Shown here: piece by piece, positions 14,862 through 21,599 of the stretch | Layout: every line of letters starts with the position of its first letter | How positions within the stretch are numbered: position 1 is the stretch's first letter | DNA from: Myxococcales bacterium | Lineage (GTDB): Bacteria; Myxococcota_A; Polyangia; Polyangiales; Polyangiaceae | Assembly: GCA_025355005.1 (NCBI GenBank) | Contig: JANXLV010000378.1 | Location: 1-36,349 of the forward strand | DNA: 36,349 nucleotides | Direction of reading: 5' to 3' | Program-made: the position numbers and the translations under genes | The notes under the pieces: model-generated | What the model saw: the letters and a program-made list of their open reading frames with translations, nothing else | Databases searched by the model: none | What the model was told of the DNA's origin: nothing

Positions 14862-16127
14862 TCAGCGGTACGGCCTGCCTGGCTTCTCGAATCGCGCGAG
14901 CTCGATCTCCGCCTTCACGCGCTCCGGATGCTCGGGACCGCGATGCGCCGACAGGATCTCATTGGCGTGTTGGACCAAGGACAGCGCCTCCGGATCACGA
15001 CCCTGTGCACGAAGGACGCGAGCCAGCGCGAGCTCGATATCCGCAGTGAACGGCTGCGGGACCACGAGCTTCGTGAGCGCATCGCGCATGCACGCAGCGG
15101 CGCGCGGGAGGTCGCCATGTTCGCTCGCCTCCAACCCAAGCTCGTACGCAGCGCACGCCTCCGTGACGACGTCCTTCCACTTCGCAGACAGCGCCCGCAC
15201 CTCCTCGAGTGACCGCCGTGCGCCGGGCTCACCGCGCAGACGCTCCATCCGCGCGTGCTGGAAGTCTGGCTCCATGTATGAGCACTGCTCGCCGAACAGT
15301 GCCCGCATGATCCTCCGTGCATGATCCACATGAACCTGCGCGGCGTTCGTGTCGTTGCGATCGAGCTCGAGCCGCGCGAGCTCCGTGCGTGAAAACACGC
15401 TCAACGGATTGTCGGGACAGCTGCCTGCCTCCGCAACGGCGATCGCCCTCAACCATTCGGCCGTCGCCGCATCCAGGTCGCCCAGCGCCTCGTGCGCCCG
15501 CGCGAGCGCGTCCAGGATCTCCGCCTTGTACATGGGCGACGTCGAGGGCTCCGGCGCAGCCATCGCAAGAGCGCGTTCGAGCGTGCTCTTGGACTCGGCG
15601 CACTTGCCCGCCATCCTCAGCTGGTGGCCTTTCCGGACCAGGTCGGTGATCTCGTCGCGCAGCGCTTGCTCGGTCTCGGTCTCCATCAGCGTGGTCCCCG
15701 TTACCGGCATCACGACGATCGCGGAGCCGCCTTCAATGTGCGCGTGGAACATATTGAGCTCCAGCATCCGCCGCGGCGGATCCTTTTCTGGCGGGTCGAG
15801 TACGAGGTACATGTTGCCGAACGCGAACGGCGCGCGCGTGTCGGCCGCGCCCATCTCGGCGAGCCGTGAGATGACCTTGGCGCACAGGCGAGACCTGCTT
15901 CCCGGACTCGAGCCGTACGGGCTCGGGCCATTGCCCCACACGCCGTTCGAGCGAAAGTCCATCCGCGGCTCGGGGCCGCTCACGACGCGGAGGTGCGTCG
16001 CGTTCTCGGGCCCAATCCGGAGGAGGAGCGCGTTCGAGAGCCGTATTATCGGGTGATCATCGGCCATCGGGCCATCTGTATTGGGCGCTCGTCCGAGGTC
16101 CGCGAAGATGTCTTCGAGAAGTCCCAT
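14862..16127 (-). CDS. PilB/GspE N-domain-like protein with TPR repeats
   Basis: A 421-aa cytoplasmic protein. Residues about 20-145 resemble the N-terminal domain of type II/IV secretion ATPases: HPIIRLSNALLLRIGPENATHL is followed by RMDFRSNGVW (compare the 'R-Y-R-I-D-G-V' strand), then RLAEMGAADTRAPF and a beta-rich stretch. No Walker box follows, so it is not an ATPase. Residues about 155-410 are helical TPR-like repeats (RKGHQLRMAGKCAESKSTLE; LARAHEALGDLDAATAEWL; LGLEASEHGDLPRAAACM; LARVLRAQGRDPEALSLV). The start ATG 16127 lies 2 nt after the stop of the histidine-kinase fragment, with AGGGA about 7 nt before it. It is the last gene of a signalling operon. It may be an adaptor for the kinase output; this is inferred from position. 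Confidence 0.82.
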   Translation of the reverse strand: MGLLEDIFADLGRAPNTDGPMADDHPIIRLSNALLLRIGPENATHLRVVSGPEPRMDFRSNGVWGNGPSPYGSSPGSRSRLCAKVISRLAEMGAADTRAPFAFGNMYLVLDPPEKDPPRRMLELNMFHAHIEGGSAIVVMPVTGTTLMETETEQALRDEITDLVRKGHQLRMAGKCAESKSTLERALAMAAPEPSTSPMYKAEILDALARAHEALGDLDAATAEWLRAIAVAEAGSCPDNPLSVFSRTELARLELDRNDTNAAQVHVDHARRIMRALFGEQCSYMEPDFQHARMERLRGEPGARRSLEEVRALSAKWKDVVTEACAAYELGLEASEHGDLPRAAACMRDALTKLVVPQPFTADIELALARVLRAQGRDPEALSLVQHANEILSAHRGPEHPERVKAEIELARFEKPGRPYR

Positions 16128-16129
16128 TC

Positions 16130-16798
16130 TCAATCCCTGCCGCGCGGGAGCTCGAGGGTGACCTCCGCCCCGCCGAGCGCACCACGCTCCACCGTGAGCT
16201 GACCGTTGCTGGCCTCCATGATGCGACGCACGACCGCGAGGCCCATGCCTGTTCCCGTCGCGCGCGTCGTCACGAACGGTTGACCCAGCCGCTTCACGAC
16301 CGCCTCTGGGATGCCGACGCCTTCGTCCTCCACGGCCCAACGCACGACCGTGTCGGTGCTCACGATCGAGATGCGGATACGCTCCTCTGGCTTGGTCGAT
16401 TGCACGGCATTGCGCAGTACGTTGACGAGCGCCAGCTCCAGCAGATCTGGATCGATCCACGCAACGGTGCCCTGCGTCGCGGACATCTCGATCGTGCGGC
16501 CCGCGAGCTCGCCCCGCGTCATGAGCACGCGCGTCGCGCGCTCGGAGAGCTCCTCGAGCGTAAAATTGCGCGGACGCGGCGTGAGCGGGCGGCCAAGGTC
16601 GAGCAGCTGCGTGACCACGTGTTCGAGGCGCGCGCTCTCCTCCGCGATGATCTGGAGCAGTGACTGCGCCCCTGGCGACGCGTGTCCCTCGCGCTTCAAG
16701 AGCACCACCGCGTTCATGATCGACCCGACGGGGTTGCGAACTTCGTGCGCCATCAGGCCTGCGGCCTCACCCAGCGCGGCGAGTCGCTCTCGTTCCAC
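16130..16798 (-). CDS. histidine kinase, C-terminal fragment (HisKA-HATPase)
   Basis: This frame encodes the kinase core. H-box LMAHEVRNPVGSIMNAV (phospho-acceptor His18 from the GTG at 16798), N-box LALVNVLRNAVQST, G1 VEDEGVGIP and G2 TTRATGTGMGLAVV are all present. No receiver domain follows. Upstream of the GTG the same frame continues without a stop (AVENIRLRKERVERERL), a typical GAF-to-HisKA linker helix. That linker joins the preceding PAS-GAF gene if one base is removed near 16831. So this is probably the second half of one gene, 16130-17690, broken by a frameshift or sequencing error. GGAAAG lies 5 nt before the GTG, so reinitiation after the overlapping PAS-GAF gene is also possible. 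Confidence 0.85.
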   Translation of the reverse strand: MERERLAALGEAAGLMAHEVRNPVGSIMNAVVLLKREGHASPGAQSLLQIIAEESARLEHVVTQLLDLGRPLTPRPRNFTLEELSERATRVLMTRGELAGRTIEMSATQGTVAWIDPDLLELALVNVLRNAVQSTKPEERIRISIVSTDTVVRWAVEDEGVGIPEAVVKRLGQPFVTTRATGTGMGLAVVRRIMEASNGQLTVERGALGGAEVTLELPRGRD

Positions 16799-17690
16799 GC
16801 GCTCTTTCCGCAGACGGATGTTCTCGACAGCCCACGAGCTCCGCGAACAGATCCAGCGCGGTGGCGACCAGAGGATTCAGCGCGTCACCGGTCACGACCA
16901 GCGCACCGTACGGAGCGTTGTCCACGAACAGCGGCGCCTGCACCATGTGCTGCGCGGGCAGCAGCGGAAGCAGCCGCTCCGCGACCGGCTCCGGGAACGC
17001 CTCTCGCACGAGGCGGACGCCGTCCTGGAAGAACGCCGCCTTGCGCTTCATGAACGACGGATTGAGCCGTGTGAGGATCTCCTTCGGCGGCCTTGGCAGG
17101 TCCACCGTGCGACCCAGCGGACGGTTGGGTGTGGCGCTCGGGCCATAGCGAAGCAATGGATTGTCCTCGTCCATGAGCAGCACGGTAGCCGTGAACCCGC
17201 GCGCGCTCAGCGTCTCCACGGCTTCCTCGAGCACCTCCTGCTCGGTGGCGCAGCGGGAGAGCGCTCCGGCCGCACGTGCGAGCGCGGAGGTCACGTCCTG
17301 GCCGAGCGCCTCGGGGTGCGCGTCGATCAACGTGACCAGCGTGTCGTGGTTGTTGTCTGCGAGACGCCACTCCACGCGCATCGGCCGCTCCTCACCGCCG
17401 GTGGTCAGGATGCGGCACCACAACCGGCCGGAGCGCTGCGGCTCCGCGGACTCGCGGTTCTTCGTGAGCTGGAAGAGCACGTCGCGATCGGCCGGGGCGA
17501 TCAGCTTGTCGAGCATCCCAGGGACCGACTTGCCGACGAGATCGCTGGCCTTCCATCCAGTGAGCGACTCGAACCGGTCGTTCACCGCGCAGATCGCGCC
17601 GTCGTGCGTGGCCAACGCAGCCACGGGGAGCTGGTGGAGGTCCACGTCGAAGCGCACGCCGAATGACTGGGAGCTCTTTTCGGGGATCAT
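16767..17690 (-). CDS. PAS-GAF sensor, N-terminal part of a split histidine kinase
   Basis: A 307-aa reading frame. A PAS domain fills about residues 15-125 (LPVAALATHDGAICAVNDRFESLTGW...LVGKSVPGML...). A GAF domain follows at about 130-290 (TEQEVLEEAVETLSARGFTATVLL...QAPLFVDNAPYGALVVTG). After LDLFAELVG the frame runs into Arg-rich nonsense (CREHPSAERARGTRAT) and stops at 16767. The adjacent frame holds the expected linker and kinase core. The change falls at a CCC run at 16831-16833 (GGG on the coding strand). ATG 17690 overlaps the stop of the dienelactone-hydrolase gene (ATGA), so the two are translationally coupled. No membrane helix is seen: a cytoplasmic sensor. Confidence 0.85.
   Translation of the reverse strand: MIPEKSSQSFGVRFDVDLHQLPVAALATHDGAICAVNDRFESLTGWKASDLVGKSVPGMLDKLIAPADRDVLFQLTKNRESAEPQRSGRLWCRILTTGGEERPMRVEWRLADNNHDTLVTLIDAHPEALGQDVTSALARAAGALSRCATEQEVLEEAVETLSARGFTATVLLMDEDNPLLRYGPSATPNRPLGRTVDLPRPPKEILTRLNPSFMKRKAAFFQDGVRLVREAFPEPVAERLLPLLPAQHMVQAPLFVDNAPYGALVVTGDALNPLVATALDLFAELVGCREHPSAERARGTRATRRAG
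16831..16833 (-). other. probable frameshift site in PAS-GAF histidine kinase
   Basis: Deleting one G from the GGG here on the coding strand joins LDLFAELV to AVENIRLRKERVERERL in one frame and gives an intact PAS-GAF-HisKA-HATPase kinase. The homopolymer position fits either a sequencing error or a true inactivating indel. Confidence 0.6.
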
Positions 17691-18430
17691 GTTGGGCGCA
17701 GGAATAGATCGACCGACATTCGAACCGAGGTGAGCGCGAGCGCCGGATCATAGCGCGGCCCCTCGTCCCGCATGAACGCGTGCTGCGCGTTCCATTCGTG
17801 CCAGGTGAAGCGCACCTTCTTCTCCGTCAAGCGCGCGAGGATCTTCGCGCGGCCTTCGTCGTCAACGTGAGGATCCTGTCGGCCCCACACCATCATGAGC
17901 TCGCCGCGAATGTCAGAAGCGCGCGCGAGCGAGTCGTCACCGCCCTTGCCCAGCGAGCCCTTGTGGAGATCCGTCGCGTAGAAGCACGCCGTGCTGCGGA
18001 CGCGCGGATCGAGCGCACATCGATACGCGAGGTGCCCGCCGATGCAGACGCCCATGGCGTGAACGGCGCCGCTCGCGTCGTCGCGCGAGAGCAGATGGTC
18101 GATGACGGCGCGCGAGTCCGCGTCGTAGGCGTCCGTGGTCTTGCCGATCTTGTGCGCGTTTCCGGCGTCCGTGCCGCTCTTGTCGTAGGGCAACACTGTC
18201 CCGATCGGCAGGAGCTCATGGAAGATCTCCGGGACGCACACGACGAACCCGTGGCCCGCCATGATCGCCGCAGTGCGATGGATCGGTCCAGTTCGCTGGA
18301 AGATCTCCGAATAGAAGACCAGCCCTGGATAACGGCCAGCGCCCGCTCCGGAAGCGAGCGGACGATAGACGTACGTCCTCATCGGTCCCGTCGGTGTCGC
18401 AAGCTCGATGGTCGACTCTTCGAAAAGCAT
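17687..18430 (-). CDS. dienelactone-hydrolase-family alpha/beta hydrolase
   Basis: A 247-aa cytoplasmic enzyme of the dienelactone hydrolase family. The nucleophile elbow GVCIGG places Cys129 as the nucleophile (most esterases have Ser). Asp186 or Asp190 lies in WGRQDPHVDDEG, and His217 in NAQHAFMRDEG. Glu42 (VFYSEIFQ) corresponds to the family's cysteine-activating Glu. The HAF context and PxxDD stretch support hydrolysis of lactones or esters; the natural substrate is not apparent. TACACT lies 8 nt before ATG 18430. The DUF1508 gene ends 14 nt upstream and the PAS-GAF gene overlaps at its 3' end (ATGA), which suggests a shared operon in which a sensor kinase responds to, or controls, this enzyme. 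Confidence 0.9.
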   Translation of the reverse strand: MLFEESTIELATPTGPMRTYVYRPLASGAGAGRYPGLVFYSEIFQRTGPIHRTAAIMAGHGFVVCVPEIFHELLPIGTVLPYDKSGTDAGNAHKIGKTTDAYDADSRAVIDHLLSRDDASGAVHAMGVCIGGHLAYRCALDPRVRSTACFYATDLHKGSLGKGGDDSLARASDIRGELMMVWGRQDPHVDDEGRAKILARLTEKKVRFTWHEWNAQHAFMRDEGPRYDPALALTSVRMSVDLFLRPT

Positions 18431-18444
18431 CGACCCCGAGTGTA

Positions 18445-18909
18445 CTACTTCGCGATGACGGTGACCTTGTGGCTCAGCGTGGTGGCCATGGTGTTCACGG
18501 CGCGGGTGGCGCTCGCCTTGCTTGCGTAGAGCTCACCCTTGGCGAGGTGGGTGCCGTTCAAGCTCAGCAAGTTCACCGCGTACTGGCCGTTGGATGCCTG
18601 ATGAATTTCGTAATTCGCCACGGAACGCCCGCTTGATTGCGCGTCATTGATGATGGCGGTCACGCTGCTCGCCGCGCCATAGCCGTCCGAGGTCAGCTCG
18701 ATCTGGCTGTTGCTCGCGCGGAGGCGAAAGTAGTACAGGCCATTTGCACCTTCGAAGGTCTCGAAGTGCGCTGCCTTCGAAGAGAGCTCCTCTTGCGCGC
18801 TCGTATCGTTCTGCGCGCCGTTCTGCGCGCCGTCGGTCTCTGCGGCGCACGCGCCCACGCTGAGGGTCAACGCGGCGATTCCCGCGAGGCGGAAGCTATT
18901 CTTGAACAT
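18445..18909 (-). CDS. secreted DUF1508 (YegP-like) tandem-repeat lipoprotein
   Basis: A 154-aa protein with signal peptide from MFKNSFRLAGIAALTL and lipobox VGAC. A short Asp/Asn/Gln-rich linker leads to two DUF1508 repeats: FETFEGANGLYYFRLRASN (about 46-90) and YEIHQASNGQYAVNLLSLN (about 98-148). Family members (E. coli YegP) are small tandem-repeat proteins usually in the cytoplasm, so an exported form is notable. ATG 18909 is chosen because the signal peptide starts there; an earlier in-frame codon at 18951 lies within a basic stretch. It precedes the hydrolase-kinase genes by 14 nt, and a 9-bp inverted repeat sits in its upstream region. Confidence 0.85.
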   Translation of the reverse strand: MFKNSFRLAGIAALTLSVGACAAETDGAQNGAQNDTSAQEELSSKAAHFETFEGANGLYYFRLRASNSQIELTSDGYGAASSVTAIINDAQSSGRSVANYEIHQASNGQYAVNLLSLNGTHLAKGELYASKASATRAVNTMATTLSHKVTVIAK

Positions 18910-18977
18910 GGTGGTCTCGGTTCTTCGCGCGACCAGCGAACCGGTCGCCACGCGAGGCGTCCACTATCAAGGGGACA

Positions 18978-19006
18978 GTGTGGGAGCAAGTGCTTTTCTC
19001 TCACAC
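18978..19006. promoter_or_regulatory. inverted repeat upstream of the DUF1508 gene
   Basis: GTGTGGGAG (18978-18986) and CTCTCACAC (18998-19006) are inverted copies with one mismatch, separated by 11 nt in an AT-richer patch. It lies about 70-100 nt before ATG 18909. It could be an operator or an RNA hairpin. No regulator is known. Confidence 0.3.
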
Positions 19007-19066
19007 CTGCTCAAAAATTCCCTGCAGGATCCCCGCGTTTCGCGCGCCATTCCCGGGGCGGCCCAC

Positions 19067-19088
19067 AGCCGCACATGTGGTTGCGGCT
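19067..19088 (-). terminator. hairpin at the end of lectin copy 3
   Basis: AGCCGCA (19067-19073) and TGCGGCT (19082-19088) form a perfect 7-bp stem with an 8-nt loop, overlapping the stop codon of the gene on the minus strand. There is no T-run after it, so termination is uncertain. Confidence 0.3.
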
Positions 19089-20004
19089 ACTGGATGTCGA
19101 GCGTGACGTTGTCGAAGTCGGCCGAGCTCGCGACCACCGTCGAGCCCGAGTAGTACGCGAGGCCCAACCCCAGCCCGACCTTGCCTGCGACGACCGTGCT
19201 CGCGAGCGGGCGATCGATCGCGAGCGCACCGCCGATCTTGATCGTGTAGTGACGCGCCGACAGATCGATGAGCACCTCCACGTGGGTCCATGCACCTGCG
19301 GTGGGCACGACGGAGAGTGGATACGAAAGGTACGTGGCGCCGCCGGCGTCCGTTGGAACCCGCTCCTGCGCGAACGCCTTCGTGGGCGTCACGTAGACCA
19401 CGATCGCGGCCTTGCCGAGCTCGACCTCCGAGAGCTGCGCACCGCCAGTGGGGTCAACCGCGGAGACGCGCACGCCGTACGTGAGGCGCACGCTGGTTGC
19501 CGGTATCGGTACGAAGGCTTTCTCGAGCAACTCAACGCGACCCATGCTTGTGTCCGCGAGCCCCGCAGTGATCGACACCGTGACCGCAGCTGGCGCCGAC
19601 AGCGGTCCGTTCTTGTCGAGCGCGAACGCGCCTGTGGCCGCAGGTGCCTGGAGCACGCTATCGAAGCCGCTCTGCGTCGTGCCCTGATCGAAGTCGGCGC
19701 AGAACGTTGGCTTCGGAGACAGGGTCGAGCAGAAGGGCCCGCCGTCTCCGCCGCTGGCACCGCCGTCTTTCTCTCCGCTGCCACCGCTGTCGCTCGAGCC
19801 CTGCGTGCCGCCGTCGACGTCGCCGCCGGTGCCGCCGGTGCCATCCACGTTGTTGCCAGAAGCCCCGCCATCACCAGGCGAAGACCCCCCGTCACCGGAG
19901 GACGAAGAGCCACACGCTGCCGCGACGGCAACGGAGGCCGCGGCGACCGCGACGAGAAGAGCGCGAATCCCCGCGCGAGGTGCCAACCGGCTCAGTGTGA
20001 TCAC
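19087..20004 (-). CDS. lectin-like (ConA/LamG-fold) lipoprotein, copy 3
   Basis: A 305-aa lipoprotein with lipobox VAAAC and a very long Gly/Asp/Ser linker (residues 33-90). The mature motif PTFCADFDQG follows. The beta-rich domain includes RVELLEKAFVPI, VRLTYGVRVSAVD, AWTHVEVLIDLS, YTIKIGGALAID and the terminal SADFDNVTLDIQ. The C-terminal DNV(T/R)L ending matches copies 2 and 4. GTG 20004 lies 6 nt after TATACT, 15 nt downstream of the copy 4 stop, so it may be read both from the operon and from its own leaderless promoter. As a surface-anchored ConA-like protein it probably binds glycan. No catalytic residues are visible. Confidence 0.82.
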   Translation of the reverse strand: MITLSRLAPRAGIRALLVAVAAASVAVAAACGSSSSGDGGSSPGDGGASGNNVDGTGGTGGDVDGGTQGSSDSGGSGEKDGGASGGDGGPFCSTLSPKPTFCADFDQGTTQSGFDSVLQAPAATGAFALDKNGPLSAPAAVTVSITAGLADTSMGRVELLEKAFVPIPATSVRLTYGVRVSAVDPTGGAQLSEVELGKAAIVVYVTPTKAFAQERVPTDAGGATYLSYPLSVVPTAGAWTHVEVLIDLSARHYTIKIGGALAIDRPLASTVVAGKVGLGLGLAYYSGSTVVASSADFDNVTLDIQ

Positions 20005-20010
20005 GCAGGG

Positions 20011-20016
20011 AGTATA
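20011..20016 (-). promoter_or_regulatory. -10-like TATACT, leaderless layout
   Basis: TATACT on the minus strand matches the -10 consensus at five of six positions. It is followed by six bases and GTG 20004. No Shine-Dalgarno sequence is present. Confidence 0.4.
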
Positions 20017-20019
20017 GGC

Positions 20020-20871
20020 CTACTTCGACCAGGTGCACGCGACGTTGTCGTAGTGCACGCGCCAGCCGGGTGCGTTCGAGAGCCCGAGGAGGAGCTGCGC
20101 TTCGGTCGGCGCGATACAGCCCGCGTCCGGCCCCGTGTGGATCGGCGCCACGTTCCCGAGCGGCGTGGCAACGTCGCCGGTCATCGTCGACACCCGCATC
20201 TCTCCGAAGCATGCGTTCGGGTCGAGCGTGATGTCGATCCGCAGCCGGCTCCATGCGCTCACGTCGTAGAGCGGCAGGTTCGTTTCGACGTTGCCTTGCA
20301 CGCCCATGCTCGCCCATGCGCTCGCGACGTACGGCGCCATTCCCTCGTAGAAGAGGTACACGTTGAAGGTCGTGAACGAGCCGTCTCCAGACTTCCCACT
20401 GCCGTTCAAGGTCCAGAGAAGTCCGTGACTCATGCCGACGGTGGCGCGGACGTCGAACTCGCACTGCAGCTTTGTCGGCGGTGCACCCACGCCCTTAGAG
20501 AGCTGTGCGATGTTGAAGGGTGTGACGGTCAAACCTCCGGTGTTGTCCGCCACCAGGGAGCGCCCAGGCGAGGTCGCGGTGGCGTCGTCTAGCGCGAGGA
20601 ACGAGCCATCGGTGGTCTGGATCCCGTTCCAGCCGATGCCGAGAGCGTGTTCATCGAAGTCGTCGCAGAACGTCGCGTCGGTCGCGGCGCAGAAGGCCGT
20701 CTTCGCGCCACCGTCGTTCGCAGCGCCGTCCGCAGTGCCGTCCGCTGCGCCGTCCGCCGTGCCTCCTTCGTCGAGGGTCTTTGCGTCGGAACCGGAGAAC
20801 GCTCCGCATGCGACCACGGCACCGAAGCCCATCAGCCCGATCACGACGCATGGAAGGACGCGCCTGCGCAT
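20020..20871 (-). CDS. lectin-like (ConA/LamG-fold) lipoprotein, copy 4
   Basis: A 283-aa lipoprotein with signal peptide MRRRVLPCVVIGLMGFGA and lipobox VVAC. An Ala/Asp/Gly linker with (A/T)DGAADG repeats precedes TAFCAATDATFCDDFDEHAL, the family's FC...CDDFD start. The beta-sandwich is seen in LQCEFDVRATVGMSHGLLW, WSRLRIDITLDPNACFGE and the terminal WRVHYDNVACTW. Two extra Cys near the C-terminus may form a disulfide. It is followed after 15 nt by copy 3. GAAGTG precedes ATG 20871, and TACATT lies six bases before it. Copies 3 and 4 are a tandem pair, perhaps from duplication followed by strong divergence. Confidence 0.82.
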   Translation of the reverse strand: MRRRVLPCVVIGLMGFGAVVACGAFSGSDAKTLDEGGTADGAADGTADGAANDGGAKTAFCAATDATFCDDFDEHALGIGWNGIQTTDGSFLALDDATATSPGRSLVADNTGGLTVTPFNIAQLSKGVGAPPTKLQCEFDVRATVGMSHGLLWTLNGSGKSGDGSFTTFNVYLFYEGMAPYVASAWASMGVQGNVETNLPLYDVSAWSRLRIDITLDPNACFGEMRVSTMTGDVATPLGNVAPIHTGPDAGCIAPTEAQLLLGLSNAPGWRVHYDNVACTWSK

Positions 20872-20877
20872 CACTTC

Positions 20878-20883
20878 AATGTA
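20878..20883 (-). promoter_or_regulatory. -10-like TACATT, leaderless layout
   Basis: TACATT on the minus strand is followed by GAAGTG and ATG 20871. GAAGTG could also act as a weak ribosome-binding sequence. Confidence 0.3.
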
Positions 20884-20894
20884 CACCACTCTGG

Positions 20895-21551
20895 TCAGTA
20901 GCCCGGGTCGGCCTGCTGGAATTTGGTGATAACCGCCTTGGTCTCGCCGGCAGCGCAGCTGACGCTCATTGTCTTCTTCGCCTGCTCGGTTACGAACATC
21001 ACCGTGTGCGTGCCGATGCTCACGGGTGCTCGCACGCGTGGCGTAAAGCCCAGCGCGACGCCATCGACGAACGTCTGGCTCGCGGGGATCGAGTTGATGT
21101 TCAGGAAGCAGCCGCCCAGCGCGACCGCGATGCTGCCTGGTGTGCCGCCTCCGCTCGATGCGGAAGCTGCGCTGGGCCGGCAGGTGTCACCGTCCCATAC
21201 GCTCCCGGAGGGGCAGGTGACTTCGCCAATGCATGCATTCTGCACGCGATGCGAACCGACGGGGCAGCTGACCTCCGCCACCACGCACACGCCCCCGTTG
21301 AACCGCGAGCCAGCAGGGCACTCGACCGGGGGCTTCGCAGGCGCGCTGCCGTTTCGACCGGTCGGCCCCCATGCGTCGGATTCGTCATCCTTCGCGCGCG
21401 GGGGTGGCTGCACGATCGGCACGACAACGGTGGAGGGCGGCGGCGCGCTCGACGAAGCAGCAGGTGGGCTCGCACCTCCGCACGCGCATAGCCATGCAGC
21501 GAGCCACCACGGGTAGCGCCGCGATCCTGAAGGCGTGCCGCGTTCGACCAT
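20895..21551 (-). CDS. lipoprotein with three CPxG-C repeats and PEGA domain
   Basis: A 218-aa lipoprotein with lipobox LCAC (MVERGTPSGSRRYPWWLAAW before it). After a Pro/Ser linker come three Cys mini-repeats: CPAGSRFNGGVC, CPVGSHRVQNAC and CPSGSVWDGDTC. The C-terminal 75 residues form a PEGA-like domain (INSIPASQTFVDG...LGFTPRVRAPVSIGTHTVMFV) with one Cys pair. The CPxGxxxxxxxC unit recurs as the last residues of the Ser/Thr kinase at 26221-27768, which also has a PEGA-like domain. The start ATG 21551 is 7 nt after TACCAT. It precedes lectin copies 4 and 3 in the same orientation (23 nt spacing), so the three genes are probably one operon. Confidence 0.83.
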   Translation of the reverse strand: MVERGTPSGSRRYPWWLAAWLCACGGASPPAASSSAPPPSTVVVPIVQPPPRAKDDESDAWGPTGRNGSAPAKPPVECPAGSRFNGGVCVVAEVSCPVGSHRVQNACIGEVTCPSGSVWDGDTCRPSAASASSGGGTPGSIAVALGGCFLNINSIPASQTFVDGVALGFTPRVRAPVSIGTHTVMFVTEQAKKTMSVSCAAGETKAVITKFQQADPGY

Positions 21552-21558
21552 GCGCCCA

Positions 21559-21564
21559 ATGGTA
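21559..21564 (-). promoter_or_regulatory. -10-like TACCAT, leaderless layout
   Basis: TACCAT on the minus strand ends 7 nt before ATG 21551. It would drive the PEGA-lipoprotein/lectin operon. Confidence 0.35.
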
Positions 21565-21599
21565 GCGCGCGGGTGCGCGGCGTCGATGTCAGAGCGACG

